From Deltaproteobacteria bacterium (GTDB taxonomy: Bacteria; Desulfobacterota; WTBG01; CAIYCZ01; CAIRTM01), in NCBI GenBank assembly GCA_024276465.1, contig JAJRXD010000145.1:1-40224 (forward strand): a stretch of DNA of 40,224 nt, in the 5' to 3' direction. The position numbers and the translations under genes were made by a program. The notes below the pieces were generated by a model. That model ran no database searches. It had not been told where the DNA came from and was given only the letters and a program-made list of their open reading frames with translations. The stretch's first letter is position 1. Every line of letters starts with the position of its first letter. Positions 24,178 through 35,338 of the stretch are shown here, piece after piece.

Positions 24178-25431
24178 TTACGGGCACTGAACCACACCCT
24201 GAGCCCACAAACATCCCCCGCATGTGGGGAAGGAACTTCCAAAACAGTCCTCCATATTGCCCAGAGACCTTTCACAGCCTCCGCAGGCAGTGCATGGCGA
24301 AAAATCAAATCTTTGAACTTTTTCACGGAAAGCGACATGCTCTGGTTTGTTCCAGAGACTGACCAGGGGTTGATCAGCCACATTACCAATGATATGTTTT
24401 TTTATTAAGCGTTTCCGGTCCCCGAGAAAAAATGTGTGGTCGTGCAGCAAAGGCAAACAGGGGGAGAGACTTCCATCCCAGCCAACAGACGTGGTGCCAT
24501 CTTCAATAAAGGGGCAGCAGGGATTTTCTTCGTTCAAATTAGAACCGCCAAACAAGAGATTCCATCCTCTGGAAACAGCTTCTGAAATTGCATCACCAAA
24601 CTCTGCGGTGTTGTATGTTTTTGGAATTTTTATGTTCGGGACCCACTGTGAGGGTTTGGCCCCTGTTTTTTTCAGCAGACGCGGGAACAGTGTCTCTTTT
24701 CGAAGTTCCCCGGTGTAAGGGATAACATTGCTGACCATAAGGCGGCTTGCCCCGAATGTTTTTGCCATGCGCATAACAGCCGGTAAATCTGAAATATTCC
24801 TCCTCATTGCCACAAAAGCAATTCCAATTTCAGGAGTGGGCACGTGTGAAAGAGGGCGTGCAGATCTGAAAAATTTTATCTTTTGAACAACCCTGTCCAA
24901 AGATGCCCCGACACGCACATCTGCGTAGCTTTCCTGTGTTGCGCCGTCCATGGAGACCCACAGCATATCAAGCCCTGAGTCAATAAGGCTGCGGGACATC
25001 TGCTCATTTAGCAGTGTTGCGTTTGTAATCAATTCAACCCTTGAGCCAATGGTTTTTGCCTGCTTAATCATTTCTGTTACATGTTCATGAAGAAGAGGTT
25101 CGCCAAGACCGCCAAAAAAAACTGTCGGAGAAGGTGAAACTGTCTGCAGGCTTTTGATAATACAATCAAATACAGTTTGGGGCATAATGTCACAGGGCTC
25201 ATCCCATACATTACGAATGCAGGTACAGCAGCCCAGGTTGCACCTGTTTGTTATCTCAACATATACTTTTTTAAGCAGGGTTATTGGCTGCCTGACAGTC
25301 AGGCTGTTTGTGCCCTGTTCAATAAAAAGTTTTGTTCCCGGTGTGAGACCGTATTGAGAGCGTATTTCCGGGGAAACCACAATGCGTCCGGAATTATCAA
25401 TGTACCCCGTGTTTTTTGATTTTTTGTTCAT
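24178..25431 (-). CDS. AbrB-radical SAM-SPASM protein, tungsto-enzyme maturase type
   Basis: A 417-residue fusion. Residues about 8-48 form a SpoVT/AbrB-like DNA-binding or dimerisation domain (IDNSGRIVVSPEIRSQYGL...). The radical SAM domain follows with CX3CX2C in NRCNLGCCTCIR, GGLGEPLLH and LITNATLLN. The C-terminus is a cysteine-rich SPASM-type region ending in FSPCTACGGCE ... CGGCLWAQGVVQCP. From memory, this domain order and C-terminal block fit the family called tungsten-cofactor oxidoreductase radical SAM maturase, which co-occurs with AOR-family enzymes; that naming is recall, not a search. The ATG at 25431 is used; a GTG at 25440 is possible. It heads a three-gene minus-strand unit. 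Confidence 0.75.
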   Translation of the reverse strand: MNKKSKNTGYIDNSGRIVVSPEIRSQYGLTPGTKLFIEQGTNSLTVRQPITLLKKVYVEITNRCNLGCCTCIRNVWDEPCDIMPQTVFDCIIKSLQTVSPSPTVFFGGLGEPLLHEHVTEMIKQAKTIGSRVELITNATLLNEQMSRSLIDSGLDMLWVSMDGATQESYADVRVGASLDRVVQKIKFFRSARPLSHVPTPEIGIAFVAMRRNISDLPAVMRMAKTFGASRLMVSNVIPYTGELRKETLFPRLLKKTGAKPSQWVPNIKIPKTYNTAEFGDAISEAVSRGWNLLFGGSNLNEENPCCPFIEDGTTSVGWDGSLSPCLPLLHDHTFFLGDRKRLIKKHIIGNVADQPLVSLWNKPEHVAFREKVQRFDFSPCTACGGCERSLGNMEDCFGSSFPTCGGCLWAQGVVQCP

Positions 25432-25440
25432 AGCTGCCAC

Positions 25441-25695
25441 TGCTGACAGGTCTGCATGTTATATTGATTTCAATGTGATATTACAATAATAACAAATTAT
25501 CTTATTTTCCATGTCATGTCACAGAAAATTTATATTTTAGATTAATTTATTGTTGTCGATCTGCCTTTTTGACCAGGTAAGGGAGGGGATGATGAGTTAA
25601 TTGTTAAAAACAACCAAGGAACTTCTAAGCCAGAAAACGTTTGTGTTTGGAATGATAATAATGCTGCTTTAGAAGGTTAGCCTGGTGACTCTACC
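25441..25695. other. AT-rich gap without a gene
   Basis: The first 120 bp are AT-rich and probably hold the promoter for the radical SAM gene. From about 25560 there are short broken frames and no recognisable coding sequence. The stretch leads into the IS21-type remnant. Confidence 0.4.
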
Positions 25696-25867
25696 GACAT
25701 ACCCAAGGTTGAGACCGGGGTAAAATTTGCCGAGACCTGGATACTGGCAGCGCTGCGTAATCACACATTTTTCTCTCTGGGTGAAGTCAAATCAGGCAAT
25801 TGGAGAGAAACTCACTGAGTTGAACAACAAAAAGTTCCAAAAGCTGCTTCCTGATCGTCGTTTATGA
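25696..25867 (+). pseudogene. IS21-family IstA transposase remnant
   Basis: Translated frames match the C-terminal part of IstA transposases: KVETGVKFAETWILAALRN and HTFFSLGE in one frame (25696 to about 25784), then AIGEKLTELNNKKFQKLLPD in the next frame (from about 25787). In intact IstA proteins these read as one continuous segment (roughly VE.AV..VERWILA.LRN..F.SL.ELN.AI...L..LN...F.K). The frameshift and missing rest show a dead fragment. It runs into the 3' end of the broken toxin gene on the other strand. Confidence 0.6.
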
Positions 25868-26298
25868 GTATGCTGTCCCGGGTTTGCCTCATGACAAAAT
25901 TGCAACCTGGCTGCGGAGAGCAACCCCTTGTCTGAAGTAGCGATCGGTATTCCTGACCTCATTGCAAGGTCTAAATATGAAGCATCATAAGTCGATATTT
26001 TGTGCTTTCTTGCCAGGCTTAAAATCTCCTTCATCATCCTTTACGGTGATTCCTGTTCAATCATTATTGGAAGTTCGGATAGCAGTGCTGTAAATCGAGT
26101 GCTGTCAGCCTCACTGAGACGTTTTTTACGTTCAGCAACTAATAATAGTACATTTCCAACCTCCAATGGCCAGATTGCCGGCACGAATGCTGTAAACAGA
26201 TTCAAACAGTCCAGAACAGAATCAGCATATTGGCTTGTTTCATCTTTAAAACACCATGCCATAACGATAGAATTATCAACAACAAAATCTCTGCTCAT
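25868..26298 (-). pseudogene. VapC-like PIN-domain toxin, interrupted
   Basis: A PIN-domain ribonuclease toxin whose start overlaps the antitoxin stop (TGATG type overlap at 26296-26301). The first 85 codons have the acidic residues of the family: Asp8 in FVVDNS and Glu46 in PLEVGN. A TAA at 26041-26043 (codon 86, after QESP) interrupts the frame. The same frame then continues with MMKEILSLARKHKISTYDASYLDLAMRSGIPIATSDKGLLSAA, which supplies the other conserved Asp residues. After about 25905 the sequence stops looking like PIN and reads into the IS21 remnant, so the true C-terminus is lost or shortened. The toxin is very likely inactive unless the stop is read through. Confidence 0.75.
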
Positions 26299-26547
26299 TC
26301 AGCGCCTGCCTTCATTTATCATATCACGGAGAGAAATCCCTTTAAGATGATGTTTGTCTCGAAACTTACGCAATTCCGCAATGGCGCTCTTGGGTTTTGC
26401 CTTTCGTATAGAATCTGGGGGCTGTAACACGGTTACAGGCATGCCATGTTTTGTAATAGTTATTCGTTCTCCCTTTATTTACAAGCTCAAGTGCTCAAGT
26501 AGTTTTGAAAGATGTGTTTTGGCTTCATATGCACCTACTGTTTTCAT
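26299..26547 (-). pseudogene. Phd/YefM-type antitoxin, interrupted
   Basis: The partner of the PIN toxin. It starts MKTVGAYEAKTHLSKLLE, a Phd/YefM-type DNA-binding start, and resumes as KGERITITKHGMPVTVLQP further on, ending in SLRDMINEGRR. A TAA lies at codon 23 (26479-26481). Near it is a perfect 8-bp tandem duplication GCTCAAGT (26485-26492 and 26493-26500 on the + strand). Removing one copy and one G of the GGG run restores a continuous LLELVNKGERITITKHG frame, so two frameshifts of +8 and +1 seem to have cancelled and left a stop between them. Confidence 0.75.
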
Positions 26548-26564
26548 GTTGTCACCTTTTAGAA

Positions 26565-26707
26565 TAGTGTTGTGTCAAACCTGTAACGGCGTAACAAAGA
26601 TAGTCATTGCGAGGCCGAAGGCCGCGGCAATCTTTTTGGCAAAAAGCACAAGATTGCTTCGCTAAGCTCGCAATGACATGCGACTTTATATTGTTGACAC
26701 GACGCTA
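26565..26707. mobile_element. TA-flanked element with a different terminal repeat and CATTGC cargo
   Basis: Ends TA-GTGTTGTGTCAA (26565-26578) and TTGACACGACGC-TA (26694-26707), inverted repeats with two mismatches. The cargo is GTCATTGCGAGG (26603-26614) ... GCAATGAC (26670-26677) with an internal GGCCgaaGGCC hairpin, the same palindrome family that sits in the 15776-15931 element behind unrelated ends. No gene is visible between here and 26880. Confidence 0.65.
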
Positions 26708-26880
26708 GTTTAAAACCAGCAAGAATACTGTGGTATTAAGTTGTCAAACAATAAATTTGCTGTTATTGACAAAATATTACATATATGATGAAAAATGATA
26801 TTTTTTAAGCCAGGCTGCATAGAGCAAATGTTAACATGAGTCAAAAGGAGACTTGGCCCCCGGCTTTTACCTTTGCAAAA

Positions 26881-27273
26881 TCACTCTTCAGCCTGTCTGC
26901 TCACGGTTTCAATAAAATCTTTTGATTGTTGGATAAGAGGCTCAACGGTACCAACTTCAAAAACAACAAAATCCACATAATCACCTTCCTGCCGGTTCTC
27001 ATAAAGATGATTATAAAGTGAGCCATGTTTTCTGCTAATTTTACCTGTTTTGATGAAGTTTTGATTAAAAAAAGATTTCACACCACTGTGTTTGCTTGAG
27101 GAAAGGCCATGCTTTGCAAGCAAGGCAGTGACAGCATAAAAACAGGCATAGTACAGTCTATTCAAGCAGGCATTCCAGTGTTCCTCCCGCCCCATCAATA
27201 GAGCTTCTTCAAATGTTTCATTGGCACGTTCAATCCGATATTTTATGAGCGCTTTAATATTTTTTTCCATCAC
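26881..27273 (-). CDS. HEPN-domain protein, toxin of a HEPN/MNT pair
   Basis: A 130-residue all-helical HEPN protein. It shows the family features RIERANETFEEALLM near the start, NACLNRLYYACFYAVTALL near 36-55, and RKHGSLYNHL ... NRQEGDYVDF near 86-107. In characterised HEPN/MNT modules the HEPN partner is an RNase toxin that is AMPylated on a C-terminal tyrosine by the MNT partner. The start overlaps the MNT stop by 4 nt (ATGA), so the two are coupled. Whether the RNase residues are intact cannot be settled by eye. Confidence 0.85.
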   Translation of the reverse strand: MMEKNIKALIKYRIERANETFEEALLMGREEHWNACLNRLYYACFYAVTALLAKHGLSSSKHSGVKSFFNQNFIKTGKISRKHGSLYNHLYENRQEGDYVDFVVFEVGTVEPLIQQSKDFIETVSRQAEE

Positions 27274-27617
27274 AAAACAATACCCTCTGCTTCAACTGCC
27301 TGTTTAAAAGGAATTGCTGCGTAATTTTGAGACCCCCACTCATTTTTTGTTCTTACAATACTACTGATTACAGTATCGGACTCCAGCTCTATGTCAAACA
27401 ATCTTTCTCTGATTTCGCAGGTAATGTCGTAACTCAACGGTGGATCAACCAATATCAGAAAATCCCAGTCAGAAAACGGGATAGCATCACCACGGGCACG
27501 TGAACCATAAAGCACAATATCTGCCCCAGGGACAATATCATGCACTGCAATTTCAACCTTTTTTATGAGTTGTTCAGCAGCTGGAGATTTTTTGTCCCAA
27601 CTATCATAAGATTGCAT
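27270..27617 (-). CDS. MNT-domain nucleotidyltransferase, antitoxin of a HEPN/MNT pair
   Basis: A 115-residue minimal nucleotidyltransferase. The active-site pattern GSRARGD...SDWD is complete: Gly38-Ser39, Asp50 and Asp52. A third acidic position may be Glu in FDIELES. In related pairs this protein neutralises the HEPN toxin by AMPylation. A strong AGGAGG precedes the ATG. It is the first gene of the pair and is transcribed towards the broken PIN locus. Confidence 0.88.
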   Translation of the reverse strand: MQSYDSWDKKSPAAEQLIKKVEIAVHDIVPGADIVLYGSRARGDAIPFSDWDFLILVDPPLSYDITCEIRERLFDIELESDTVISSIVRTKNEWGSQNYAAIPFKQAVEAEGIVL

Positions 27618-27916
27618 TTGCTAACCTCCTGGTTTAGATTTTATATTTTCTCTGAGTCTGGAGTCTGAGTATTTTTATCCATATTTTCCAGTGAAAGCAA
27701 GAATTAATTTATTTGGCAGCCGCAGGCTTCAGCCTGAGTATAATGCTATCGTGCGCCGATACCGAAAAGCAGATTAATATACAATTAATGTATGCTGTTT
27801 TCCGTTTTTTTTCCATTTTCCTGATATGCATCAATTGTAATTTTTAGCTTCGTCGATAAAATCCGCGGGTTATTTTTCTGTCTGATCGTGGATACCCATT
27901 TGTACGGGTATGACAA
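27618..27916. other. Intergenic gap with short repeats
   Basis: Holds the upstream region of the HEPN/MNT pair, a small CGCAGGCTTCAGCCTG palindrome (27721-27736) and, at 27889-27915, a half unit TGGATACCCatttgtacGGGTATGACA of the GTCATTCCCG repeat family. No gene is seen. Confidence 0.45.
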
Positions 27917-28320
27917 TTGCTAAGGAATCCAGAGCAACTTGTTGCTTTTAAAAATTCAAATAAATTACCTCAAAAACAACTTCACCCAATTATTGCCGAA
28001 AAGATTTGGTCACTTTTTCTCAGGGCGAATATGAAACAGCTGTTTTTCAAGCATTCAAGGAAGTTGAGGTTTTAGTTCGTTATACGGGTGGATATGCTTC
28101 TACTGATTTAGGTGTTGATTTAATGAGAAAAGCATTCAATAAAGACAATGGCCCATTAACTGATATGAGCACTCCCGTATCCGAAAGAGAGGCACTCGCT
28201 CATCTTTTTGCAGGAGCAATTGGGTCATATAAAAATCCATCAAGTCATCGTCATGTTAAAATTGATGCAGAAGAAGCAGTTGAGATGATAATCCTCGCAA
28301 GTCATCTTATGAGTGATTGA
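27917..28320 (+). pseudogene. TIGR02391-type protein with a frameshift
   Basis: The 3' part reads QGEYETAVFQAFKEVEVLVR ... DLMRKAFNKDNGPLTD ... ALAHLFAGAIGSYKNPSSHRHV, the conserved core of the TIGR02391 (Ymh) family. A distinct upstream part, LHPIIAEKIWSLF, lies in another frame and joins it at a run of five T (28014-28018); one more T would make a single frame. Upstream the frame is open only to a stop at 27911-27913 with a TTG at 27917 and no ribosome-binding site, so the 5' end is also missing or unusual. Members occur in accessory regions with restriction or abortive-infection genes; the function is unknown. Confidence 0.6.
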
Positions 28321-28356
28321 CGTCAACAGTTTTTTCCCTCGGGAATTTACATTGTC

Positions 28357-28467
28357 GCTCATCAATATTACAGGTTTTCTCCTGCCATCACAAGGATACT
28401 TGAGGAATGGCCGGAGTGGGTGGAGGAATTGAAGGGATGGTGGAAAGATAAAACAGAGCGTAAATAG
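28357..28467 (+). pseudogene. C-terminal fragment of an unknown protein
   Basis: A frame of 36 codons without a start, reading AHQYYRFSPAITRILEEW followed by a Trp/Glu/Lys-rich end and a TAG stop. The YYR.SP.I motif is like the C-terminal tail of CFI-box-type proteins, so it may be the end of a decayed gene. It lies between the TIGR02391-type gene and gyrA. Confidence 0.35.
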
Positions 28468-28523
28468 TTGTTACTTAAAAAGTCCAGCGATTATTTTTTT
28501 CAGCAATGATGCGACAAAAGCAG

Positions 28524-30947
28524 TTATTTTTCCGCAAGCTTTGTCATCCCCACAACACGCTCATCAGGCTCTACATTTATAAGCCTGACCCCTTTTGTGT
28601 TTCTTCCAATGACAGAGATTTTTTTCATATCAATTCTGATTATTTTACCCTTGCTGGTTATCATCATAATATTATCCTCCTCCACCACCTGTTTGATACC
28701 AACGACATTACCGTTCCGCTCGTCTGTTTTAATCGTAATGATTCCTTTTCCGCCCCGGCTCTGCCTTCTGTACTCTGAAGCATTGCTTCTTTTCCCGTAG
28801 CCCCTTTCAGTTACGGTTAAAAGTGTTGCATCGCCGCGCAGAATCTCCATACCCACAACCTCATCACCCTTTGCAAGGGATATTCCGCGGACACCCCGTG
28901 AAACTCTTCCTATTGGCCTGGCATCCTCTTCTTTGAATCTTATTGCCATGCCCTTTTTTGTGCCCATAAAAATTTCCCTGCTTCCATCTGTAATATCCAC
29001 GCCTATGAGACTGTCATCAGGGTCAATGGTTATGGCAGCAATACCGTTTGCCCTTGGCCGGCTGTATGCTTTGATGTCCGTCTTTTTTATAATGCCGTTC
29101 TTTGTTGCCATGACAACATATCCTTCTTCCTCAAAGCTGTTAACCGGCAGGACTGCTGAAATGTTTTCACCGGGTGCAATGTTGAGAAGGTTAACAATGG
29201 CTTTTCCACGGGCTGCCCTTCCTGCCTGGGGTATTTCATATGTCTTTATCCAGTACACCTTTCCCTTATCAGTAAATACGAGGATATAGGCATGGGTTGA
29301 AGCAACAAAAAGGTTCTCTACAAAATCTTCTTCCCTGGTGGTCATACCGGTGACACCCTTGCCTCCCCGGAGCTGTGTCCTGTAGAGGCTAACCGGATTT
29401 CTTTTTATATATCCGCTGTTTGAAACAGTGATGACCATCTGCTCTTCAACAATCATATCCTCAATATTAATCTCTTCGGACTGTTCAACAATTTCGGTTC
29501 TGCGCGGGGTATTGTACTTTTCCTTCAGCTCTTTAAGTTCAGTTATAATAATCTCAAGAACAAGGCCTTCGTTTTCAAGAATCTGCCGCAGCTTTTCAAT
29601 CAGTTTAATTAATTCAAGATACTCTGCATTTATTTTATCCCGTTCAAGGGCTGTCAGTCTCTGGAGGCGCATGTCAAGAATAGCCTGGGCCTGAATTTCC
29701 GTCAGGCTGAATTTGTTCATAAGGTTTTGTTTTGCTGCTGCAGGTGATTCAGACTTTCTTATCAGCTTTATAATTGCATCCAGATTATCAAGGGCGATTT
29801 TCAGGCCTTCGAGTATATGAGCACGATGTTCAGCCTTTTTCAGTTCAAAGACTGTTCTTCTTGTAACAACCTCCTTTCGGAAGCTGATAAAATTTTCAAG
29901 CAGCTCTTTCAGTGTAAGAACACGCGGCCTGTTGTTAACTATTGCAAGAAAAATTATTCCAAAAGCAACCTGCATCTGGGTGAGCTTATAGAGCTTGTTC
30001 AGGATAACCCTGCTTATCTCATCTTTCTTCAGGTCAATTACAACCCGGACTCCATCCCTGTCTGATTCATCTCTGATGTCTGATATCCCCTCAATTTTCT
30101 TGTTCTGGACAAGCTCGGCAATCTTTTCAATCAGGCGTGCCTTGTTAACCTGAAACGGTATTTCAGAAATAATAATACTTTCCCTGTCCCCCTTCTTCTT
30201 TTTTTCAATAAAAGCCTTTGCCCTTATCTTAAGAATACCCCTTCCTGTTTTGTAGGCTGAAACTATTCCCTCATTACCGTAAATAAACCCCCCTGTTGGA
30301 AAATCAGGCCCGGGAATAATTTTCAGCAGAGCTTTTGTGTCTGTTTCCGGGTTGCTGATTAGAGTAATTAAAGCATCGACCAGTTCACCCAGGTTGTGCG
30401 GGGGTATGTTTGTTGCCATTCCAACAGCAATACCCGAGGAGCCGTTCAAAAGAAGATTGGGCACCTTTGCCGGAAGCACAGTGGGCTCTTTCATGGTTTC
30501 ATCATAGTTGGGGATAAAGTCAACGGTATCTTTTTCCAGGTCTGAGAGCAGTTCCGAGGAGATATGGGTCATCCGTACTTCAGTGTACCTCATTGCTGCA
30601 GGCGGATCGCCGTCCATGGAGCCAAAGTTTCCCTGGCCGTCAACAAGGGGGCTGCGCAGGGAAAAGTCCTGGGCCATCCTTACTATTGCATCATAAACAG
30701 CAGTATCTCCATGGGGGTGATACTTACCTATAACATCACCAACAACGCGGGCGGATTTTTTAAAGGGCTTATTCCTCTGAAGGCCCATGTCATGCATGGC
30801 ATAAAGTATTCTGCGGTGAACCGGCTTCAGCCCGTCTCTTGCATCAGGAAGCGCCCTCCCGATAATAACGCTCATGGCATAGTCCATATAGGACTTTTTC
30901 ATTTCATCTTCTATGTTTACCGGTATGTCATTTGAGTGTATCTGCAT
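28524..30947 (-). CDS. gyrA: DNA gyrase subunit A
   Basis: The 807-residue cleavage and DNA-wrapping subunit. The catalytic tyrosine is Tyr121 in AAMRYTE. The quinolone-pocket region reads HGDTAVYD at 79-86, with Thr82 at the position of Escherichia coli Ser83, a natural variant in some groups. The C-terminal pinwheel repeats are present, with the gyrase-specific box as QSRGGKG near residue 735, which separates it from ParC. The start is the ATG at 30947. It lies 209 bp after gyrB; that gap has no convincing gene. Confidence 0.97.
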   Translation of the reverse strand: MQIHSNDIPVNIEDEMKKSYMDYAMSVIIGRALPDARDGLKPVHRRILYAMHDMGLQRNKPFKKSARVVGDVIGKYHPHGDTAVYDAIVRMAQDFSLRSPLVDGQGNFGSMDGDPPAAMRYTEVRMTHISSELLSDLEKDTVDFIPNYDETMKEPTVLPAKVPNLLLNGSSGIAVGMATNIPPHNLGELVDALITLISNPETDTKALLKIIPGPDFPTGGFIYGNEGIVSAYKTGRGILKIRAKAFIEKKKKGDRESIIISEIPFQVNKARLIEKIAELVQNKKIEGISDIRDESDRDGVRVVIDLKKDEISRVILNKLYKLTQMQVAFGIIFLAIVNNRPRVLTLKELLENFISFRKEVVTRRTVFELKKAEHRAHILEGLKIALDNLDAIIKLIRKSESPAAAKQNLMNKFSLTEIQAQAILDMRLQRLTALERDKINAEYLELIKLIEKLRQILENEGLVLEIIITELKELKEKYNTPRRTEIVEQSEEINIEDMIVEEQMVITVSNSGYIKRNPVSLYRTQLRGGKGVTGMTTREEDFVENLFVASTHAYILVFTDKGKVYWIKTYEIPQAGRAARGKAIVNLLNIAPGENISAVLPVNSFEEEGYVVMATKNGIIKKTDIKAYSRPRANGIAAITIDPDDSLIGVDITDGSREIFMGTKKGMAIRFKEEDARPIGRVSRGVRGISLAKGDEVVGMEILRGDATLLTVTERGYGKRSNASEYRRQSRGGKGIITIKTDERNGNVVGIKQVVEEDNIMMITSKGKIIRIDMKKISVIGRNTKGVRLINVEPDERVVGMTKLAEK

Positions 30948-31156
30948 AATACTAAGCTGCTCCTGTGATCAAAATATCACCTTTACAGGTGGCCGTCTGT
31001 TTTATTGGTTTATTGACCCTATCAGTACAATGGGAGTAAATCTCTCGCCTTTAGTACTCTCGTTCATAAATTCAGCGACGTATCTCATAGCATTTTTCAC
31101 CGCCTGCTCGCTTTGTTAGTTCGGGACGCGGAGGCCGCAGAGGAAATGCTTTATCT

Positions 31157-32179
31157 TTATATATCAAGATTTTTAACCTGTAATGCATTAGCATAAATAA
31201 AATCGCGCCTTGGCTGTACCTGATCTCCCATCAGAATGGTAAAAACCTCCTCTGCCTCCACACCATCTTCAATCTTTACCTGCAGCATCCTTCTGTTCTC
31301 AGGGTCCATTGTGGTTTCCCAGAGCTGGTCAGGGTTCATTTCTCCCAGGCCTTTGTATCTTTGAATATCCTGAAATTTTTTGCCCCGTTCAAGGATTCGG
31401 GCAAGAACTTCTGAAAGGGTTGGGGCTTCAAATTCGTTCCCATTCTCTGCTGTTATGAAAGGAGGCTCGCCAATATTTTTAAGTGCCGAGGCAATTTTTT
31501 TCAGCTCTGCCATGTCAGGCGAAACAAGAAGCTCAAAATCAATCACCATTTTTTTTGTCTTGCCGTTTGTCTTTGTTGTGCATTCCAGCGCAAAACAGTT
31601 ATGCTCTGTATCTTCAATAAGTTCATACTTTGCAGGTGTAATATATTCATAAAAAAAGCTGGCATGCTTTTTCAGAGAATCAAGCAGCTTTTTTATCTCC
31701 TCTTTGTTTTTCAGCGTACCCTTGTCATAGGAACCTTCTATGGCAATGGCGCTGAGAATGTTTTTATCCAGATCTTTCTTTTCCATTTTTGCCAGGGTTT
31801 TTTCAAAAAGTATGGCTTTTTTTATGAGGTGGAGAAGTCTCTGGCCGGTCACAGGAGTGCCCCCGTTTTTAGAAACCACTTTCATTGATTCAATGCCGCT
31901 CTCTAACAGATAGTTTTCAAGTGCTGTTTCATCATTTATATAGCTTGCCTTTTGCTTGCCTTTTTTAACCCTGAAAAGCGGGGGCTGGGCAATATAAAGA
32001 TAGCCCCTTTCTATAAGCTCCGGCATCTGCCTGAAGAAAAAGGTAAGAAGAAGTGTCCTGATGTGGGACCCGTCAACATCGGCATCTGTCATGATGATTA
32101 CCCTGTGATATCTGAGCTTTGAAATGTCAAAATCATCCTTTCCTATGCTGGTTCCAAGAGCTGTAATAATAGTTTTAAT
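31157..32179 (-). CDS. gyrB: DNA gyrase subunit B, part after the in-frame TAG
   Basis: The same frame as 32180-33592 continues after the TAG with IKTIITALGTSIG ... DDFDISKLRYHRVII, then MTDADVDGSHIRTLLLTFFFRQM, the second TOPRIM metal motif (DADVDG), and the C-terminal GyrA-contact region with QRYKGLGEMNPDQLWETTMDP. An insertion of roughly 165 residues between these two, as in Escherichia coli GyrB, makes the full protein about 811 residues. If translation restarts, the ATG at 32092 is the likely site, with AGGG about 9 nt upstream, but that product would lack the first TOPRIM half. Confidence 0.85.
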   Translation of the reverse strand: MKTIITALGTSIGKDDFDISKLRYHRVIIMTDADVDGSHIRTLLLTFFFRQMPELIERGYLYIAQPPLFRVKKGKQKASYINDETALENYLLESGIESMKVVSKNGGTPVTGQRLLHLIKKAILFEKTLAKMEKKDLDKNILSAIAIEGSYDKGTLKNKEEIKKLLDSLKKHASFFYEYITPAKYELIEDTEHNCFALECTTKTNGKTKKMVIDFELLVSPDMAELKKIASALKNIGEPPFITAENGNEFEAPTLSEVLARILERGKKFQDIQRYKGLGEMNPDQLWETTMDPENRRMLQVKIEDGVEAEEVFTILMGDQVQPRRDFIYANALQVKNLDI

Positions 32180-34453
<2,274 letters not shown>

Positions 34454-34461
<8 letters not shown>

Positions 34462-35233
34462 TAATATTTCCTTTCATTCCTAAAACATGTTGAGCAAGCT
34501 CAATGTAGCTTTTTGATCCGGCAGATTGTTTATCATAATAAAATATTGGCTTACCGTGGCTCGGGCATTCGGCAAGCCGGACATTTCGAGGAATGATAAC
34601 CTCAAAAACCTTTGTGGAAAAATGTTCCATTATTTCACTGGACACCTGGTGGCAGAGATTATTCCGTTTGTCAAACATGGTAAGCAGAATGCCTTCCAGC
34701 ATCAGGTCTGGATTTAATCTTGTTTTTACAAGCTTAACAGTATTTAAAAGATCGCTTAAACCTTCAAGGGCATAATATTCACACTGGAGAGGGATCAGAA
34801 CAGAGTCCGAAGCAACCAGTGAGTTAATTGTCAGAAGTCCTAAAGATGGGGGACAGTCTATAATAATAAAATCAAAATCCGGTTTTACTGCTTCCAGGCT
34901 TTTGCGAAGACGGTATTCTCTCTGGGTCATGCCAACCAGCTCGATCTCAGCTCCTGCAAGATCTCTGCTGGAAGAAACAATAAAAAGATTAGGGACCCCT
35001 GTCTGCCTGATTATTGAAGTAATGTTTCTTTCAAGCACAAGTGCATGGTAAATGTTTTCCAGATCGCTTTCCTTGTTAATTCCTATACCGCTCCCGGCAT
35101 TTGCCTGCGGATCAATGTCTATAATCAGGATTTTTTTGTTGTGAAGCGCAAGGGAGGTTCCCAGATTTATCGCAGTAGTAGTTTTCCCTACACCACCTTT
35201 CTGATTAGCAACACAGATTGTTTTTCCCTTCAT
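34454..35233 (-). CDS. parA: Chromosome partitioning ATPase ParA (Soj)
   Basis: A 259-residue Walker-type ATPase. It has the deviant Walker A KGGVGKTTT near residues 11-19, DIDPQANAGSGIG near 40-52, FIIIDCPPSLGLLT near 122-135, and a C-terminal region with RNVRLAEC. Together with ParB it moves replicated origins apart. The chromosomal short form (no N-terminal DNA-binding domain) matches placement beside rsmG and parS. A probable promoter lies at 35309-35338. Confidence 0.96.
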
Positions 35234-35308
35234 TTATCACCCTCAAAGACCTTAGAATAGCTGTCCAGGCGCTATATATGGTGGTTACAAACCACGCACA
35301 TTAGAGAT

Positions 35309-35338
35309 ATAGTATCACAAACATAGAAGAATAGTCAA
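35309..35338 (-). promoter_or_regulatory. Likely promoter of the parA-parB-gyrB operon
   Basis: On the minus strand TTGACT (35333-35338) and TACTAT (35309-35314) are spaced by 18 nt and lie 76 bp upstream of the parA start. A perfect GTGGTT-tgt-AACCAC palindrome (35281-35295) lies just downstream of it and could be an operator; this last point is only a guess. Confidence 0.5.

Noticed and set aside
30948-31156. Small minus-strand frame between gyrB and gyrA reading MRYVAEFMNESTKGERFTPI
   Set aside because: About 30 codons, no ribosome-binding site, and the possible continuation lies in another frame; not enough to call a gene.
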